DNA of 64,000 nucleotides from Hyperoplus lanceolatus (taxonomy: Eukaryota; Chordata; Actinopteri; Uranoscopiformes; Ammodytidae), in the NCBI GenBank assembly GCA_026929865.2, contig CM049398.1:20745501-20809500 (forward strand). The letters run 5' to 3'. Both the position numbers and the translations under genes were made by a program. Shown here in pieces: positions 50,391 to 62,626 of this stretch (the stretch's first letter is position 1; the number at the start of each line of letters is the position of its first letter). The notes beneath the pieces are model-generated. The model had not been told where the DNA came from. It saw only the letters and a list, made by a program, of their open reading frames with translations, and searched no databases.

Positions 50391-50798
50391 ATGAATTAGT
50401 AGTATGTCAACCTAATATTTTGGAGAGAGGTTTAAAATTCAGCACTCAAGGAGAATCTAAATTCATAGGGCCAAATTCACTAAAGGAGTGCGCTGCTTTT
50501 GCAGCCGCTTAACCTGTGCAAATGAGAGAAAAAAAATTGCATCCAATTCACAAAGCACGCACAAATGCATCTGGGTAATGCACGCAAACTGTGCTGCCAA
50601 AGCAAACAGCTTTCTGGGTGCGCTTGTCCCATTTGAATGTGTAAAAGAGAAAATGTGTATATGAGGAAATTTTCAAAAACTCAATGCAAAATTGGCCCTT
50701 TCCCATGCAAATAAGCCTTGTTGCAAATAGCACTTAATTTAAAAAGAACAGCACTAATTGCCACAAGCAGTTGTAGTTCTGCTATTAGGCAGCACAGT

Positions 50799-52990
50799 CA
50801 AATCAAATCAAATCAGTTTTATTTGTATAGCCCAAAATCACAAATAGACTTTTGTCTCAGTGGGCTTTACATTCCATACATTATGATACAATATGACACC
50901 CTGCCCTTACACCATTAGCTCGGCTGAGAAAAAAACTCCCAGTAAAAAAAACTTTACCGGGATTAAAAAAATTTAAGAAATCTCAGGGAGAGTCGACAAA
51001 GTAAGGGATCCCTCTCCCAGGACGGACATACTGTGATAGATGTCATAAGTAGAGAAAAGGCACGGAGGAATTTGATCATTGACCAGATTTTTACATGGTA
51101 GTACGGTAGTAAGGTGCGAATAGTGTGGATGCAGGAGGATTTCAGATGCTGCCAGAGGGGGGACCGGATCCACACTCCTCGTCTCCACCAGGGAAAACCG
51201 GAAGAGGACAGACAGGCAACCAGTGAGCGAAGCACAAATGAATTTAAAGATTGAACAAGCAAGCGAGTAGAAAGAGTACTATCCTGATGGACGGTGAAAC
51301 AGTGCTGATGTGAGGTAATAGCAAGCGGGGAACATCCGTTCCTAGGACGGCTGATTCCGCACAGAACTCGGAGTCAGTCGAGTAGCATGGAGAGTGCTTG
51401 GTAGACAGAGGGAGAGAACCCCCGGGGTATCGCTCAGCCAATCATGGAAGATAGACAGAAGAGCACAAATGTTAGAGAAATGGTATCAGTTGTGTGTTTT
51501 CCGTCGGCAGGACAACTTGGAGGACAGTTGGAGGACAACCGGTACTCAGGCCCAGACAAACCGAGACCGAGGCAGCTCCTCAGGCTGTTATTAATAACAC
51601 TATAACAATGTTAAACAATATGAACACAATTAACATTAAATTACATTGATTTACACTCTACCGTTCCCCGCCGACACACAATCGGCGCTAGCCCCCCAGA
51701 CCCAGAGCCAGCCCCGCCCCCAGAGAGCAAGCCCCAGTGCGACACTAGTCCCGCGGAGGACCGGGGCCATAGATAGAGAATAGACAGTATAGAATAGGTA
51801 ATAGCCAATGCACCGCTGCCACGAGGAGCAACCATAGCCGAAACCCCCGGAGGGGCGGCCCGCACGACCCACCCAGGCCCGCCGGACTGGCCATGCCCAG
51901 CCGCTGAGGCAAGGCCAGAGGCACCGAGCACAAAGGGCGCGACGCATCCGCCATCGGCACACCCAGAACCAGGACCGGCCGGAGGAGCACCGACGCTGGG
52001 CGGCAGCAAAACACAGACACCAACAGCGACGCCACAGAGCAGACCGCCAGGCAGGGATAAATGATTAAAACAGTTTAAAAACAATTCAAACGCAAATTGC
52101 ATAGATTGCTTCTAACCGCCCCAAGAAAATCTATCTGCAGTTCTCCCGAGGCGGTCAAAAGCAACCCACGTCTAAACGATTAAAAACATCGCAGTGCCCA
52201 CCTACCAGTGCAACAATTACACAATCTGCACCCGATGCCCCATTTCCACCCCACCCAACGGTCCAGTCAGGCAATAGCACGGAGCCACCGTAGACGCAGA
52301 GCACGCACCCCACCTGAGCACGCACCCCGACATGAGCGCTAACCAAAGGTTAATTCAAAGAGATAAGTCTTAAGTTTAGACTGAACACCTCGATAGACTC
52401 AGATCTCTATCGGGAGTGTGTTCCATAACGAAGGAGCTCGATACGAGAAAGCCCTGCTGCCGGCAGCTTTCTTAACTCTGGGGACAGACAGGAGCTCTGC
52501 AGTCGTAGACCGTAGTGCCCGTGATGGGGCATACCGCGCAATAAGGTCAGACAAATATGAAGGTGCAAGCCCATGTAATGCCTTATAGGTTAATAGCAGC
52601 ACCTTAAAGTCGGATCTGACATGAACCGGTAGCCAGTGGAGCGACGCAAGAACGGGGGTGATGTGGTCATATTTTCTAGTTCTGGTCAAAAGCCTCGCCG
52701 CAGCATTTTGTACCTTTTGTAAGCTTCGAGTACTTGGCCTGGGCAACCCAGTCAGTACGTTACAATAGTCAAGCCGAGAAGATACGAAGGCGTGTATTAA
52801 TATTTCCGCATCAGCCATGGACAGACTGGATCGTAAGGACAGGTTGGCGTCGAACTTAACACCAAGATTTCTTGCTGTTAAGCTTTGAGAGATAACGCAA
52901 TTGTCGGAATTAATTGTCAGTTGATCAAGCTGATTTCTAACGTGTGCTGGACCGATTAATAACAATTCAGTTTTTTCTGAATTTAAGAGC
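50799..52990 (-). mobile_element. L2/Rex-type LINE, 5'-truncated, with long 3' region
   Basis: The minus-strand 3' part of a LINE. The reverse-transcriptase C-terminal coding remnant is followed by about 1.5 kb of GC-rich 3' region and a terminal GATTT-repeat tail at about 50799-50816. The 3' region includes phrases common in fish repeats (ATTTTGGGCTATACAAATAA near the tail, and CTCTCCCAGGACGGAC on the plus strand at 51012-51027). The 5' boundary is at or near a CT run at 52993-53016. Open frames inside the 3' region (51641-52102 and others) are judged noncoding. Confidence 0.75.
52339..52990 (-). pseudogene. L2-type LINE ORF2, C-terminal remnant
   Basis: Reads KTELLLIGPAHVRNQLDQ-type sequence, then SLTARNLGVKFDANLSL, DYCNVLTGLPRPSTRSLQ, KVQNAAARLLTRTRKYDHIT, VLASLHWLPVHVRSDFKVLL and SYRAPSLWNTLPIEI. 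One in-frame TGA follows, after which VYRGVQSKLKTYLFELTFG continues to a TAG at 52341-52339. These are the thumb and C-terminal motifs of CR1/L2-group LINEs. The catalytic YADD region and the endonuclease are absent. It is dead, though the remaining frame is long and little decayed. Confidence 0.8.
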
Positions 52991-53016
52991 AGAAAGTCTC
53001 TCTCTCTCTCTCTCTT

Positions 53017-53768
53017 TTTAGAGCTTGTGAACTCTAAATGATTTCGAATGAATATTGAGTTATATTACGGGGGAAATGAACAGTCAGGGGAAGTGGGTTG
53101 TGAAATTGTTTAGGATTTTGAAATGAAACAGTTCTGATGGAGCTCAGGATTCTTAAATGAGGGCTGCTTCATTACAAACTATGTGTCACCGTATAAACCT
53201 GTGATCTGTTTGTAACAGTCGACCTGTGTAGATGTGAAGCTGATTATAGAACATTCATCACCTTCGATTCCTGGCCCATCGTTTTAATGAACGGCCACGG
53301 AACCTTGTGTAAAAGCAAGCGGTGCCAGCTGAAACGATGCCGTCTGGGAAGAGATCCGCTTACTAACTAAATGCAAAACCAGGGAAAACTGCGCCCACCT
53401 GCCAAATGTTGTTGCCGTGTTAGCGCCGGCATATAATTACTGCAAATACATTTGTGGATAAGGTGCTCAAACGTGGCAGATTGCGGGGGAGCAATTCTTC
53501 CGCAAACCCATGGAGCTAGTAGCGGTCTCTAATCTTTTCTTTCGGAAGTGGTGCTGCTTGTCACGTGGTGCTCACACACACGCAAACGCACACACACACA
53601 CACCGTGTTCCTTGTCGTGCCATGTTAAGTGTCACACTAGGAAAGGTCAACCCTACCTCGCTCAGGCTGCACACGCTCTCCTGGCTGAGTTGCAATTACT
53701 GACAGTCACATGTGAACACATCGAGAAATATTAGCATGTTCCTTCTGCCTTTCTCTCTTGTTCTTTCG

Positions 53769-53820
<52 letters not shown>

Positions 53821-55512
53821 CGCACGCACACAGAGCAGCCATTGCTCCTATTTTCACAATCCATAACACCATTGATTGGGTCCAACTCATTAAAAGCTTC
53901 TTTGTAAAGGAGAATGTGTGAAGCTGCCTTTATCTCATCCCTCTTACAGCCAGCTCTACGCCTGACGTCATGCTATGTCAGGTTTCTTCAAATGTAAAGT
54001 AGCTACACAGATTTTTTTTTAAACTTTTTTGCCAGCAGGAGAAAGTTAGAGGAAGTAAAGCTCACAAGAAACACACAGTTGGATGGGGGGTTGGTATTGT
54101 GCACAGGCAGATACACACATTCCAACATGTATTTTTCTTTTGGAAAATGTTGAATTTCCAGCAGTTTTTATGTTAAATACGCTTTTAAAAAACTGTTTCA
54201 TTTTATCATATTTCCAGTGTCTTAAAAGCACAGGCAATTTAACTAAGATGCTTTATTTTTAATACAACTCAATTCTTATGTTAAGCCAAATCAACAGAAT
54301 GTACCATTAGATTTTATTCCCTAATCAATTGTTTTACTACTAATGCTCTTACTGACCTTAAGATAAATCAGAGCAAAACTGTTCACTCTCTCCCCCAGGT
54401 TGCAGGCAGCTATTAATAGCCCCTGCCTGTGAATTTGACACTCAGGCTTAGAGCATGAGAGAAGGGGGGCAAAAGGGAGGGGGGGAGGGGGGATTCTTTA
54501 ACGAGGAAAGGAAGGCTGCCTGGTGGGCTCGGTCCCCCACAACAAAATGTAATCAACACTTTTCTGACTGCTTTTTCCTTTAATCTGGCATCCAGCCATA
54601 AAAATAAATAGACCTGCAGACAACTTTAGAAGCCATTCTTTGCTCAACAATATGGCAACACAAACAGCTGTATCATGATACACAACGCAACAAACGACAT
54701 TACATTAGTTTTACTTGTTTTCTCTTTCTTTAATTATCATATTCTCTTTCTTTAATTATCATATTCTCTTTCTTTTTTATATCTTTAAACATCCTGTCGG
54801 GAAAACTACGTCCTGTGACCCTGTAATCTGTCGTACTTTTATTAAGCATAAAATTTGATCAGCTTTTTATGCTATGTTCGGACAGGCCAGGTTTTCATGC
54901 TTATATGAAAAGAATTCACTCCCCAGTGGAGCCTTTTTCCGTATAACGCCGTCATTTTGAGCAATGAATGTCCTTCTCCGAATTATTATATTACACTCAG
55001 CCAGCTGGGAATAAAATATCTGACGTACTATGAAACACCGTGGGAACATGAAATGTTTCCAGCCACCACATGTGTGCGCGTGTTCAACCCGGGCAAAACA
55101 TCCGACAGGGAAACTCATTTTCTTTTTTCAACAAATATGGAATGTCAAAACAGGAAAAAAAACAGCAAGAGTGGCCAACCAACTAAAACAACACAACCAT
55201 TTTTTTTCCAACAAAACAAGTTTCTTAACAACTCATGGAAAGACAATTTCAGTTAATAACGACTTGGCAGAAATTTTTATACATACCAGTCTGCTGATTC
55301 TGCTTTCCGTCGTGAACTATGCGCTCACGCAACACCATTCAGGCTTTTTCTTAAAACAAGCACGCAAGGTTTTAACAGATTTCGAGGAAAACAAAACAGA
55401 CAGGTTCAGTGTTTATGGGCAAGGCAATACATTACCCAGGCTGCCGTCTGTCCGCTGCTTTCTTCTTGAAATCTTCCGTTACGACAACGCCATTTATGTA
55501 GTGGAAACAATG
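53017..55512. other. No gene recognised; CA microsatellites
   Basis: About 2.5 kb of probable intron. CA/CGCA runs lie at about 53575-53603 and 53770-53832. A 24-bp unit with TATTCTCTTTCTTTAATTAT is repeated about twice near 54716-54775. Nothing codable was recognised. Confidence 0.45.
53770..53832 (+). repeat. (CA)n/(CGCA)n microsatellite
   Basis: Long CA run passing into CGCA-type units. Confidence 0.95.
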
Positions 55513-56169
55513 TGATATTACTGTGGCCGAGGGGCCCATTGCTCCAAGACATTTGATACTACTAGAGGAAAGGAGACATCTCAACAGGCTTCAAGGTAGA
55601 CACGGAGAAGTAGGAGATCGGTCTAACAGGTTACTTTATTCATGGTTTCCATCAATTAACAAGCTAGTAGACAGCTCCTACTTATTCAACACAAATGTAC
55701 TTATTCATTACAAATTTACTTATTCATTACAACAATTCAGATCTTATCCCAGGTATCTAGTCTCAACTTTGGGGGTACAGAGTTTCCATCAGCAGCCTCC
55801 CTTCCTCGGGCGTAAAGCCCCGATTCTAGTGAAAGTCCTCACCTCTTATACTATCTCTGTGTGGGTGTGTGTGTGTGTGTGTGTGTGTCATGTGTCTGTG
55901 GGTCTGTATGTGTGTAAGAGTGTGCATGGGTGTATGTTTGTGTGTGTGTGTATGTGTGTGTGAGTTGTATAACGTCTATAATGTCAGATCTGAGCTATTC
56001 GTAGCACGATGTGGCAAGATATTGCAACATGTGACCCGTGTCTGCTTACTGCTCTGTTTGCAACCCCTGCTGGTGTTGCAGTCTATAAGGTCACTGTATG
56101 ACCTGTGACCTAACTCAACCTTACTAACTTCTTTTCAATATAACATAACTATGTTGGAAACCCTACAGT
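55513..56169 (-). mobile_element. Probable solo LTR fossil (retrovirus-like)
   Basis: On the minus strand it opens TGTAGGGTTTCCAACATAG and closes AGTAATATCACA, about 657 bp. AGTATAAGAG is a TATA-box candidate, and GAATAAAGTAACC further on is a poly(A) signal, in the order expected of U3-R-U5. GT microsatellites lie inside at about 55864-55888 and 55939-55962. No internal genes and no second LTR are present, so it would be a solo LTR. It abuts a LINE fragment at 56170. A target duplication was not confirmed. Confidence 0.5.
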
Positions 56170-56940
56170 CTTTGTTTTCATTCCGAGCAATATCTCCCTT
56201 ATCTCGTTGTCCTCGACTGGCTTCAAAAACAAGGAGTGTTGAAGAGACGCTTCGTTTTCACTAGACTCCCCTACACTCTTCCCACAGAACCCTTCTGCTA
56301 AATTAGGTCCAATATTAACAAAAAATTCATTTAGTTTATTTACCGCAGTGTTCATGCATTCAAACTTAACGTTATTTTCATTGAAATATTGAGGATAATT
56401 ATGTATTCTGCTGTCATTTCTTAACACTGTATTTACTATGTCCCACAATTTATTGGGTTGATTTGCATTTGTTTCTAACAACTTACCATAATATTTCTTT
56501 TTACAGTCTCTGAGAATGCTATTTAGCTTGTTACGATAGATTTTATATTTTAACTCCGCCTTTGGTGTCCTTGCTTTTATGAATCTTTTGTACAATGTAT
56601 TTTCCTTTTTGCAAGCATTTATCAAGGATTTAGTTAGCCACTGTTTATCATGTCTTTGCTTTAAGGCCCTTTTTTTTTAGTGGACAGTTTTTATCATACA
56701 GCTTTTGAAATATCTGCAAGAATAAATCGAAACTTGCATTAACATCGTTCCCCTTGTATACAGAGTCCCAATTTTGCGTCAATAAGTCATTTTTCAGTGC
56801 TTCTATCCTCTCATCAGTTTCCAACCTTACAAATATATCTTTGTTTGTTCTCTGCTGCAACTTTTGTTTCCAATCGTATATAGCAAATACAGGTAAATGG
56901 TCGCTTATGTCATTATAAAGCATATAACTGAAAAACAAAG
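56170..56940 (-). mobile_element. LINE fragment: end of endonuclease into linker
   Basis: The minus-strand frame 56938-56648 contains YNDISDHLPVFAIYDWK, the ISDHLP signature that closes a LINE endonuclease, then NWDSVYKGNDVNASFDLFLQ and CPLKKK. A frame change is followed by 56625-56149 with YRNKLNSILRDCKKKYYGKL, NQPNKLWDIVNTVLRND and EIREILLGMKTKT, the linker before a reverse transcriptase. The fragment stops there at the LTR-like block. It is jockey/CR1-like in style, inactive, and shows at least one frameshift. Confidence 0.75.
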
Positions 56941-56950
56941 CTAAAGATTT

Positions 56951-57058
56951 GGATTTGACATATGTACGTTATTTTGCCATTATTTTACTGGTCCGGCCCA
57001 CTTGAGATCAGAGAGGCTCTATGTGTCCCTCAAACCAAAATGAGTTTGACACCCCTGG
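56951..57058. mobile_element. hAT-type transposon terminus (single end)
   Basis: Read on the minus strand it starts CAGGGGTGTCAAACTCATTT, then GCCTCTCTGATCTCAAGTGG and GCCGGACC. CAGGGGTGTCAAACTC is a well-known hAT (Charlie-like) terminus in vertebrates. Only one end and about 100 bp are present. Confidence 0.65.
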
Positions 57059-57061
57059 TCT

Positions 57062-57851
57062 AGAGGAAGAGTGGAGGGGCACAAAATCCAAGGGGCTTGA
57101 AGACCACTGTCAAGTTACAACAGTCTGTGAGGATTTGAGGCACCATGTCGTCTGATGGTGTTGGTCCACTGTGTTATCAAGTCCAAAGTCACCACAGCTG
57201 TCTACCAGGAGATTTTAGAGCACTTCAAGCTCCTGTCTGCTGACAAGCTTTATGGAGATGCTGAATTACTTTTTCCAGCAAGACTTGACACCTGTCCACA
57301 GTGCCAAAACCACAAGTAACTGGTTGACTGACCATGGTATTACTGTGTTGATTGGCCAGACAACTCTCCTGACCTGAACACAATAGAGAAACTATGGACT
57401 ATTGTCAAGAGGAAGATGATACACACCAGACCCAACAATACAGACGAGCTGAAGGCCACTGTCAAAGCAACTTGGGCCTCCATAACACCTCAGCAGTGCC
57501 ACAGGCTAATAGCATCCATGCCACGCCTCATTTAGGCAATAATTCATGCAAAAGGGGCCCATACCAAGTACTTAGTACATATGCATGATTATACTTTCTA
57601 GAGGGCTGACATTTCTGTATTAAAATCCTTTTTTTTATTGATTTTATGTAATATTCTAATTTTCTGAGATTTTGAATTTGGGGGTTTCATAAACTGTAAG
57701 CCATAATAATCACAATTATAACACATAAAGGCTTGAAATATCTCACTTTGAATGTAATGAGTCTCTATCATATATTAGTTTCACCATTTAGGTTGAATTA
57801 CTGAAATAAATTTACTTTTGCACGATATTCTAATTTTTCGAGTTTCACCTG
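57062..57851 (+). mobile_element. Right half of a Tc1-type transposon
   Basis: The 3' half of a Tc1/mariner element. The decayed transposase C-terminal half (about 57062-57535) still shows the second catalytic Asp region (FQQDLTPVHSAKTTSNWLTD, about 57273-57330) and, after a frame change, DWPDNSPDLNTIEKLWTIVK with the catalytic Glu, ending in ASITPQQCHRLIASMPRLI. The right end is the complement of CAGGTGAAACTCGAAAAATT, followed by TA at 57852-57853. The left TIR and the N-terminal half are missing, so it cannot move on its own. Confidence 0.8.
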
Positions 57852-57853
57852 TA

Positions 57854-58079
57854 TTCCCTTAGTGTAGATAATGATAAAAAGCAGAGTATGGGTGTCATAT
57901 AATCTAAACCAATTTTCAAATAACCTGTTTTCGAGGGCTGTTTTTTTCAGTGTTTTCTTAGTCCACTAGTCTAGTCTAATTAGTTAGTTCAAATTCCATT
58001 TAAACGTTTGGGAAATAAGTCGCTACGTGCATCCCTAGAAAGTACAGACCAATGTCAGCCTGACCTGGCATTAAGATTA

Positions 58080-58117
<38 letters not shown>

Positions 58118-59763
58118 TCAGAGCTGACAAGCAGCAATTGTAGTATGGAGTGTGTCTACGAGCTTGGTGCGACAGCTGGATGCAGAGATGCCAGCACTTT
58201 CTTTTAAAGCCCACGGTCTACTTTTGCCCGACCGAATACCATCTGTGAAATAGTTTTAATACTTGTAAGAGATTTCTCTATGTTACAGATTATTTGGTTA
58301 TAGAGTGGCCAGCCAGCAATTTATTTGACCAGAGCTCTGTTGTGCACTGAAATAAAACTGCTTTGGCCAATATTTCATGATGTAGCTAACATACCTCTTC
58401 CAGGAGGAGTCATTATTGGTCCTATTCGTTTGTCTGCCAAGGAAGAAGGGTATACGCTGACATCAAGTGAATTGTAGCCGGTCTGTAACATCTTTTATCT
58501 CACCACATCGCCTTGTTAACCCCCACCCACTTTATTTTATTTCTCCATTACTCTCTTTCCACTATCAATCTCCGTCCATATCCTCATATAACCCCACACT
58601 GTTGTATGCTATTATGCACTGCTGTGTGATGTGACCTTCAAGAGCACAAAGCTGACAGCATCTTTGCTTTGATCTCTGGTAGATATTTTATCACAGCATC
58701 CATTTTGGCACCAAAGAGATGACACAGCGTTCTACAGAGGCAGTCCAGGTGTCGAAGGGTTCACTGGGGACTAGGGCCACAAGAGACACCTCTTCAACAC
58801 TGTCTTGCTTTATGTTTCTTGTTGCGTTTTACTTCAGAGCTTCTCTCAAGTTCAAAGGGTCTAACACTAAGACTGAAAAAAAAACACTTATCACTTATTT
58901 TACAACAATGATCCAACAGAAATGTCAGCTCAAAAGGGTAATAAAAAAAATATTTCAAAGCAATATATCTGCTCTAAGTTAAAAGTGATTTTTTATCAAC
59001 CAAAGGTGAACAATCAGCCAGTGCAGTTCAGTTTCTACTAGAACTTTACAATGTGCATGATGGGTCTTTGTTAAGTGCTGATCACAGAACTTGGTATATT
59101 GTGAGATAAAAGTGTCTAATATTTTAAAAGTAATGAAATTGATTCCTGATACCAGATTCTAATATAATGATAGCTCACACAGTCAAGCTATATGAAATCA
59201 CACATAAACTAAATTATGATATATATATATATACTAAAATATCTTCTCTGAACTAGGCTACTTATCATAAAAAAAATCATAATAATAATAAAAAAAATAC
59301 CTATCAGATCTTGGGGAGGGGGACAGGGGTGGCCAGTAAGATTTCAGGATAACTCCTTGCAGTATACTTTGATCTTGTTGATTTTTATGAAGGTTATATT
59401 GTGTCCAGTACCGTGCATGCCTGCAGTCACAAACTGTTGTGTAATATACAGCAAGTTGTCTTCATGGACACACTGGCAGGAATGAGAGCCTGGAGGAATT
59501 TAAACACATTGGAATTTCACCAGAGGTGCAGGTAGGCCTATTGATGGGTCAATCGTCTGTTGCTGATCCGATGAATCTGTGCTGATTGCTTGTAAAAATA
59601 GTTTTTAAACTGCTAATTATAACGAGTCATCAGGTTTGATATCTTACTGGAATTATGTACCAAATAAGATTGTCAAATATTTTCGCTTATTAAAACCCAT
59701 GAGGACCCACGGTGAAATCCAGGTCACACACACTTTGAATGTTTTCCTCATACAGGTTTATAC
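57854..59763. other. No gene recognised
   Basis: About 1.9 kb. A GT microsatellite lies at 58084-58114 and AT/AAT short repeats near 59219-59300. Nothing codable was recognised. Confidence 0.45.
58084..58114 (+). repeat. (TG)n microsatellite
   Basis: Uninterrupted TG run. Confidence 0.95.
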
Positions 59764-59765
59764 TA

Positions 59766-60174
59766 GGGTTGCGTTCCGAATCGCATACTCTTTATTTTTA
59801 CTATTCTACATACTACATCCGACGATAAAAATAATCTAGTTAGGATGCAGTAGGCATACTATTGGTACATACTTTACTCTCTTATTTCATCATAACATTG
59901 CGCCTTGATCTTGCCTCTTGCTTTTATATCCGTCGTATCCCAGTTTGTTTTCATATGGAGGCTTTGTCGATGTGACGTCACTTCAGGTACGCAATGGCTT
60001 GTGGGTCAGAATCGCCCAAATAGGATGCAGTTTTCAACACTAACAATCTTGGCCGCATGAAGTAAGACCTCCTGGTACTTCTAACCATCCTAAATCTGGC
60101 CACAAGAATCGGGACATCCTAAATCTTTTTTCTACATACTATGTAGTAGAAAGTATGCGATTCGGAACGCAACC
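59766..60174. mobile_element. 409-bp MITE-like TIR element
   Basis: The left GGTTGCGTTCCGAATCGCAT and onward ACT is exactly complementary to the right end AGTATGCGATTCGGAACGCA and onward ACC. TA lies on both sides (59764-59765 and 60175-60176). No coding capacity. The element is nonautonomous; its superfamily was not assigned. Confidence 0.8.
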
Positions 60175-60365
60175 TATATTTTTACTCATTAAGTCCTTAG
60201 TGACATATACTCAACATCCTGTTGTGGTGTGACAGCGTGTGACATGTGTCAGGAAGTGACTTCCCAAAGATTGCAGTGTGACAGCTGCACACAATTTGAG
60301 AAATTAGCAAATTTCAAAAGCTTGTTTTTTGTTACAAAAGGTGAGTTAAAACCCATTTAACACTT

Positions 60366-60997
60366 CTTTTTTTTGACACTTTATTTTTATTGTTTTTCTC
60401 TTTTACAACATATGAACATGAGTTTATAGAGTAAAGGAAAAAAAGGGGGGAAAGAAAAAGAATAGAAAACTAACATGCAAAAAATACAATGCTTGGGGTG
60501 CCATGATGTGTTCAAGCTTTGTTCTATAACAATGTCATTGTGAATGTAGTCCTGTCGTCGATGTGTAAACAGTCCATTTCTCCCATTTTTTGTAACATTG
60601 CTCCTCTTTGGTCCTTATCTTATGTGTCAGATGTTCCATAGCATATATCTCGGTCACAATTTTCAGCCAGTCATCTTGTGTTGATGGGTCTGGCTTATAC
60701 CATAGCCTCGTGATTGCTTTTTTACACGCTGCTAATAGGATTTTCAGCAGATATCTATCATCTTTTAATACATGTCCATTCATGTTGCCGAGGTAAAGTA
60801 ACATTCATGTCTTGGGGACATCATAACCTAGAATCTTGACAATAGTTCTATAAGTATTTTCCCGAAAGGTTATGAGTTTTGAACAATGCCAGAAAACATG
60901 CGAGTGGTCTACGTCTGAATCTCCACATTTTCTCCAACATGGCTTTGGTGCTGAGCAAAATTTGCTAGTAATTTTCGGTGTGATAAAGAATCTAAGG
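60366..60997 (-). mobile_element. 5'-truncated L1-type LINE tail
   Basis: A minus-strand fragment encoding the end of an L1-type ORF2. It reads ITSKFCSAPKPCWRKCGDSD, then VDHSHVFWHCSKL (the C-terminal Cys/His motif), KILGYDVPKT and a TGA. It continues with LLAACKKAITRLWYKPDPST and MEHLTHKIRTKEEQCYKKWE, with a stop near 60535. An A-rich 3' UTR follows. TAACACTT occurs on both sides (60358-60365 and 60998-61005) and may be the target duplication. It is related in design to the full-length L1 at 6501-12201 but a different, older lineage. Confidence 0.75.
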
Positions 60998-61660
60998 TAA
61001 CACTTTACAATAAGGGTACATTAATTAATGGCTAGTTAATGCTTAATAAGGTTTAACTAACCATTAGTTAACTGTTAACTAATGTGTCTAGTAAGCATTT
61101 ACTAATGGTATTCATGTTAACTAAGGTATTAATTACTACATTATGTAATGTTTATAAATATCCTATGTTAACCTTAGTTAACCGATTAATTAAGCATGAA
61201 CCAACGTTGATTAAAATAATAATAAGCATTAATTAACTGTTAACAAATGTCATTTTTGTAACATTACTTAAGCATAGTTAACCATGTAGTAATGCTGTTT
61301 GTGACCCTTATTGTAAAGTGGGAACCATTTATCCATTAAGTAACACTTAATAAATGCACACCAGTGCTGAATAGGCATTACTCAAGTGTAATTAACCATT
61401 TATTAATGAACTTTGTGACCCTTATTGTAAAGTGAGAACCATTTATCATGAATTAACACCTAATAAAGGCATACTAGTGCTGATTAAGCATCACTTGAGC
61501 ATAATTAACCATTTCTTAATGTTATTTGTGACCCTTATTGTAAAGTGGGAACCATTTATCACTTGTTACACTTAATAAATGCAAAATAGTGCTGAATAAG
61601 GATTACCTAAGTACAATCCATCAATCAACAATGCTCTTTGTGACTCGTGTACATTCTCTA
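60998..61660. repeat. 113-bp tandem repeat beside a TIR-like end
   Basis: The block starts TAACACTTTACAATAAGGGT. The complementary phrase GACCCTTATTGTAAAGTG recurs at 61303, 61417 and 61530, with a decayed version at 61642, giving a period of 112-114 bp. Units share AACCATTTAT, AATAAATGCA and AGTGCTGA. The first 300 bp are TTAA/TTAACTA-rich. It is probably a nonautonomous DNA element whose end region amplified in tandem. Confidence 0.65.
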
Positions 61661-62626
61661 TAATAACAATATTAAACAAACTAAAATATTTCCAACTGGA
61701 AATCAATTCATGACAACAATCTGTTATCAACACAATTCAGTCAGAATTTAAAAAAGAAAGAAAATGTTATTTTATTTAGAATCTTTAGTTTTATTTGGAA
61801 ACACGGCTCTCACATTTGACATGAATACCGTCAAAGAACTCCAAAATAGTTTCTTCAACAAATTATATCCAGTTTAATGATTTTCTCTGAAAGTAACAAA
61901 CAGGAGGAAATGGATTGCTAACAGCAATGGTGAAACACACTGACTCAACAGTTAGGTTTAACAGGTAAATATGTATTTTCTACTCTCTTCCTTGAAGTGT
62001 ATATCATTGTTGCAACATAAACAAAAATAAAATACACAAAGAACATAACAGTTCCATTTTAATTAAGGACTAAAGATAAAACAAAATAATGATCATTCTC
62101 TTGTGACTAAACACTAGTTTAACCTGGCCCTATCACTGTTATTTCAATGAGCACATATGTATTTAATTTAAGCTTTATTTATACTCGAAAGATCAGTTGA
62201 GGGGTGACCCTCATTTATAATCTCTCGCTCTCTTTAGATCCAGTTCTTGGGTTTGCTGGCCACTCCAGGCCTGGGTGCTCCTCTCCAAATGAAGCAGTTG
62301 GGCTGGAATCCAAGAATCTTGTCTAATCACCAAGTTGATGTACATGGAAAAAATGAAAATAATCAGTTAACAGTTCAGATGCATTTTTGTTTCCTTTATC
62401 TAAATCATTATAGCATAGCATTACGGTTCCACATTATGTATTGTTATAATATAATGCATTGCATTGCTTAACTGAAATATCTTTGGTACCTTAATCAAAT
62501 AAAATTCTCACTGATTCTCACTTTAACAAGTTGACACTATTTTTTCATTCAAAAAACATGTAATCTTTATGACCATTCTACAAAACACATGCTCAGCTTT
62601 AGCTCATTTTAGCAAGAAATAGCAAC
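61661..62626. other. No feature recognised
   Basis: About 1 kb of AT-rich DNA without a recognisable exon or repeat. Confidence 0.4.

Noticed and set aside
51641-52102. Overlapping 96-153 codon minus-strand frames
   Set aside because: They lie inside the GC-rich 3' region of an L2-type LINE, in several frames at once, with no recognisable domain.
53510-53921. His/Thr-rich open frames
   Set aside because: Generated by CA and CGCA microsatellites.
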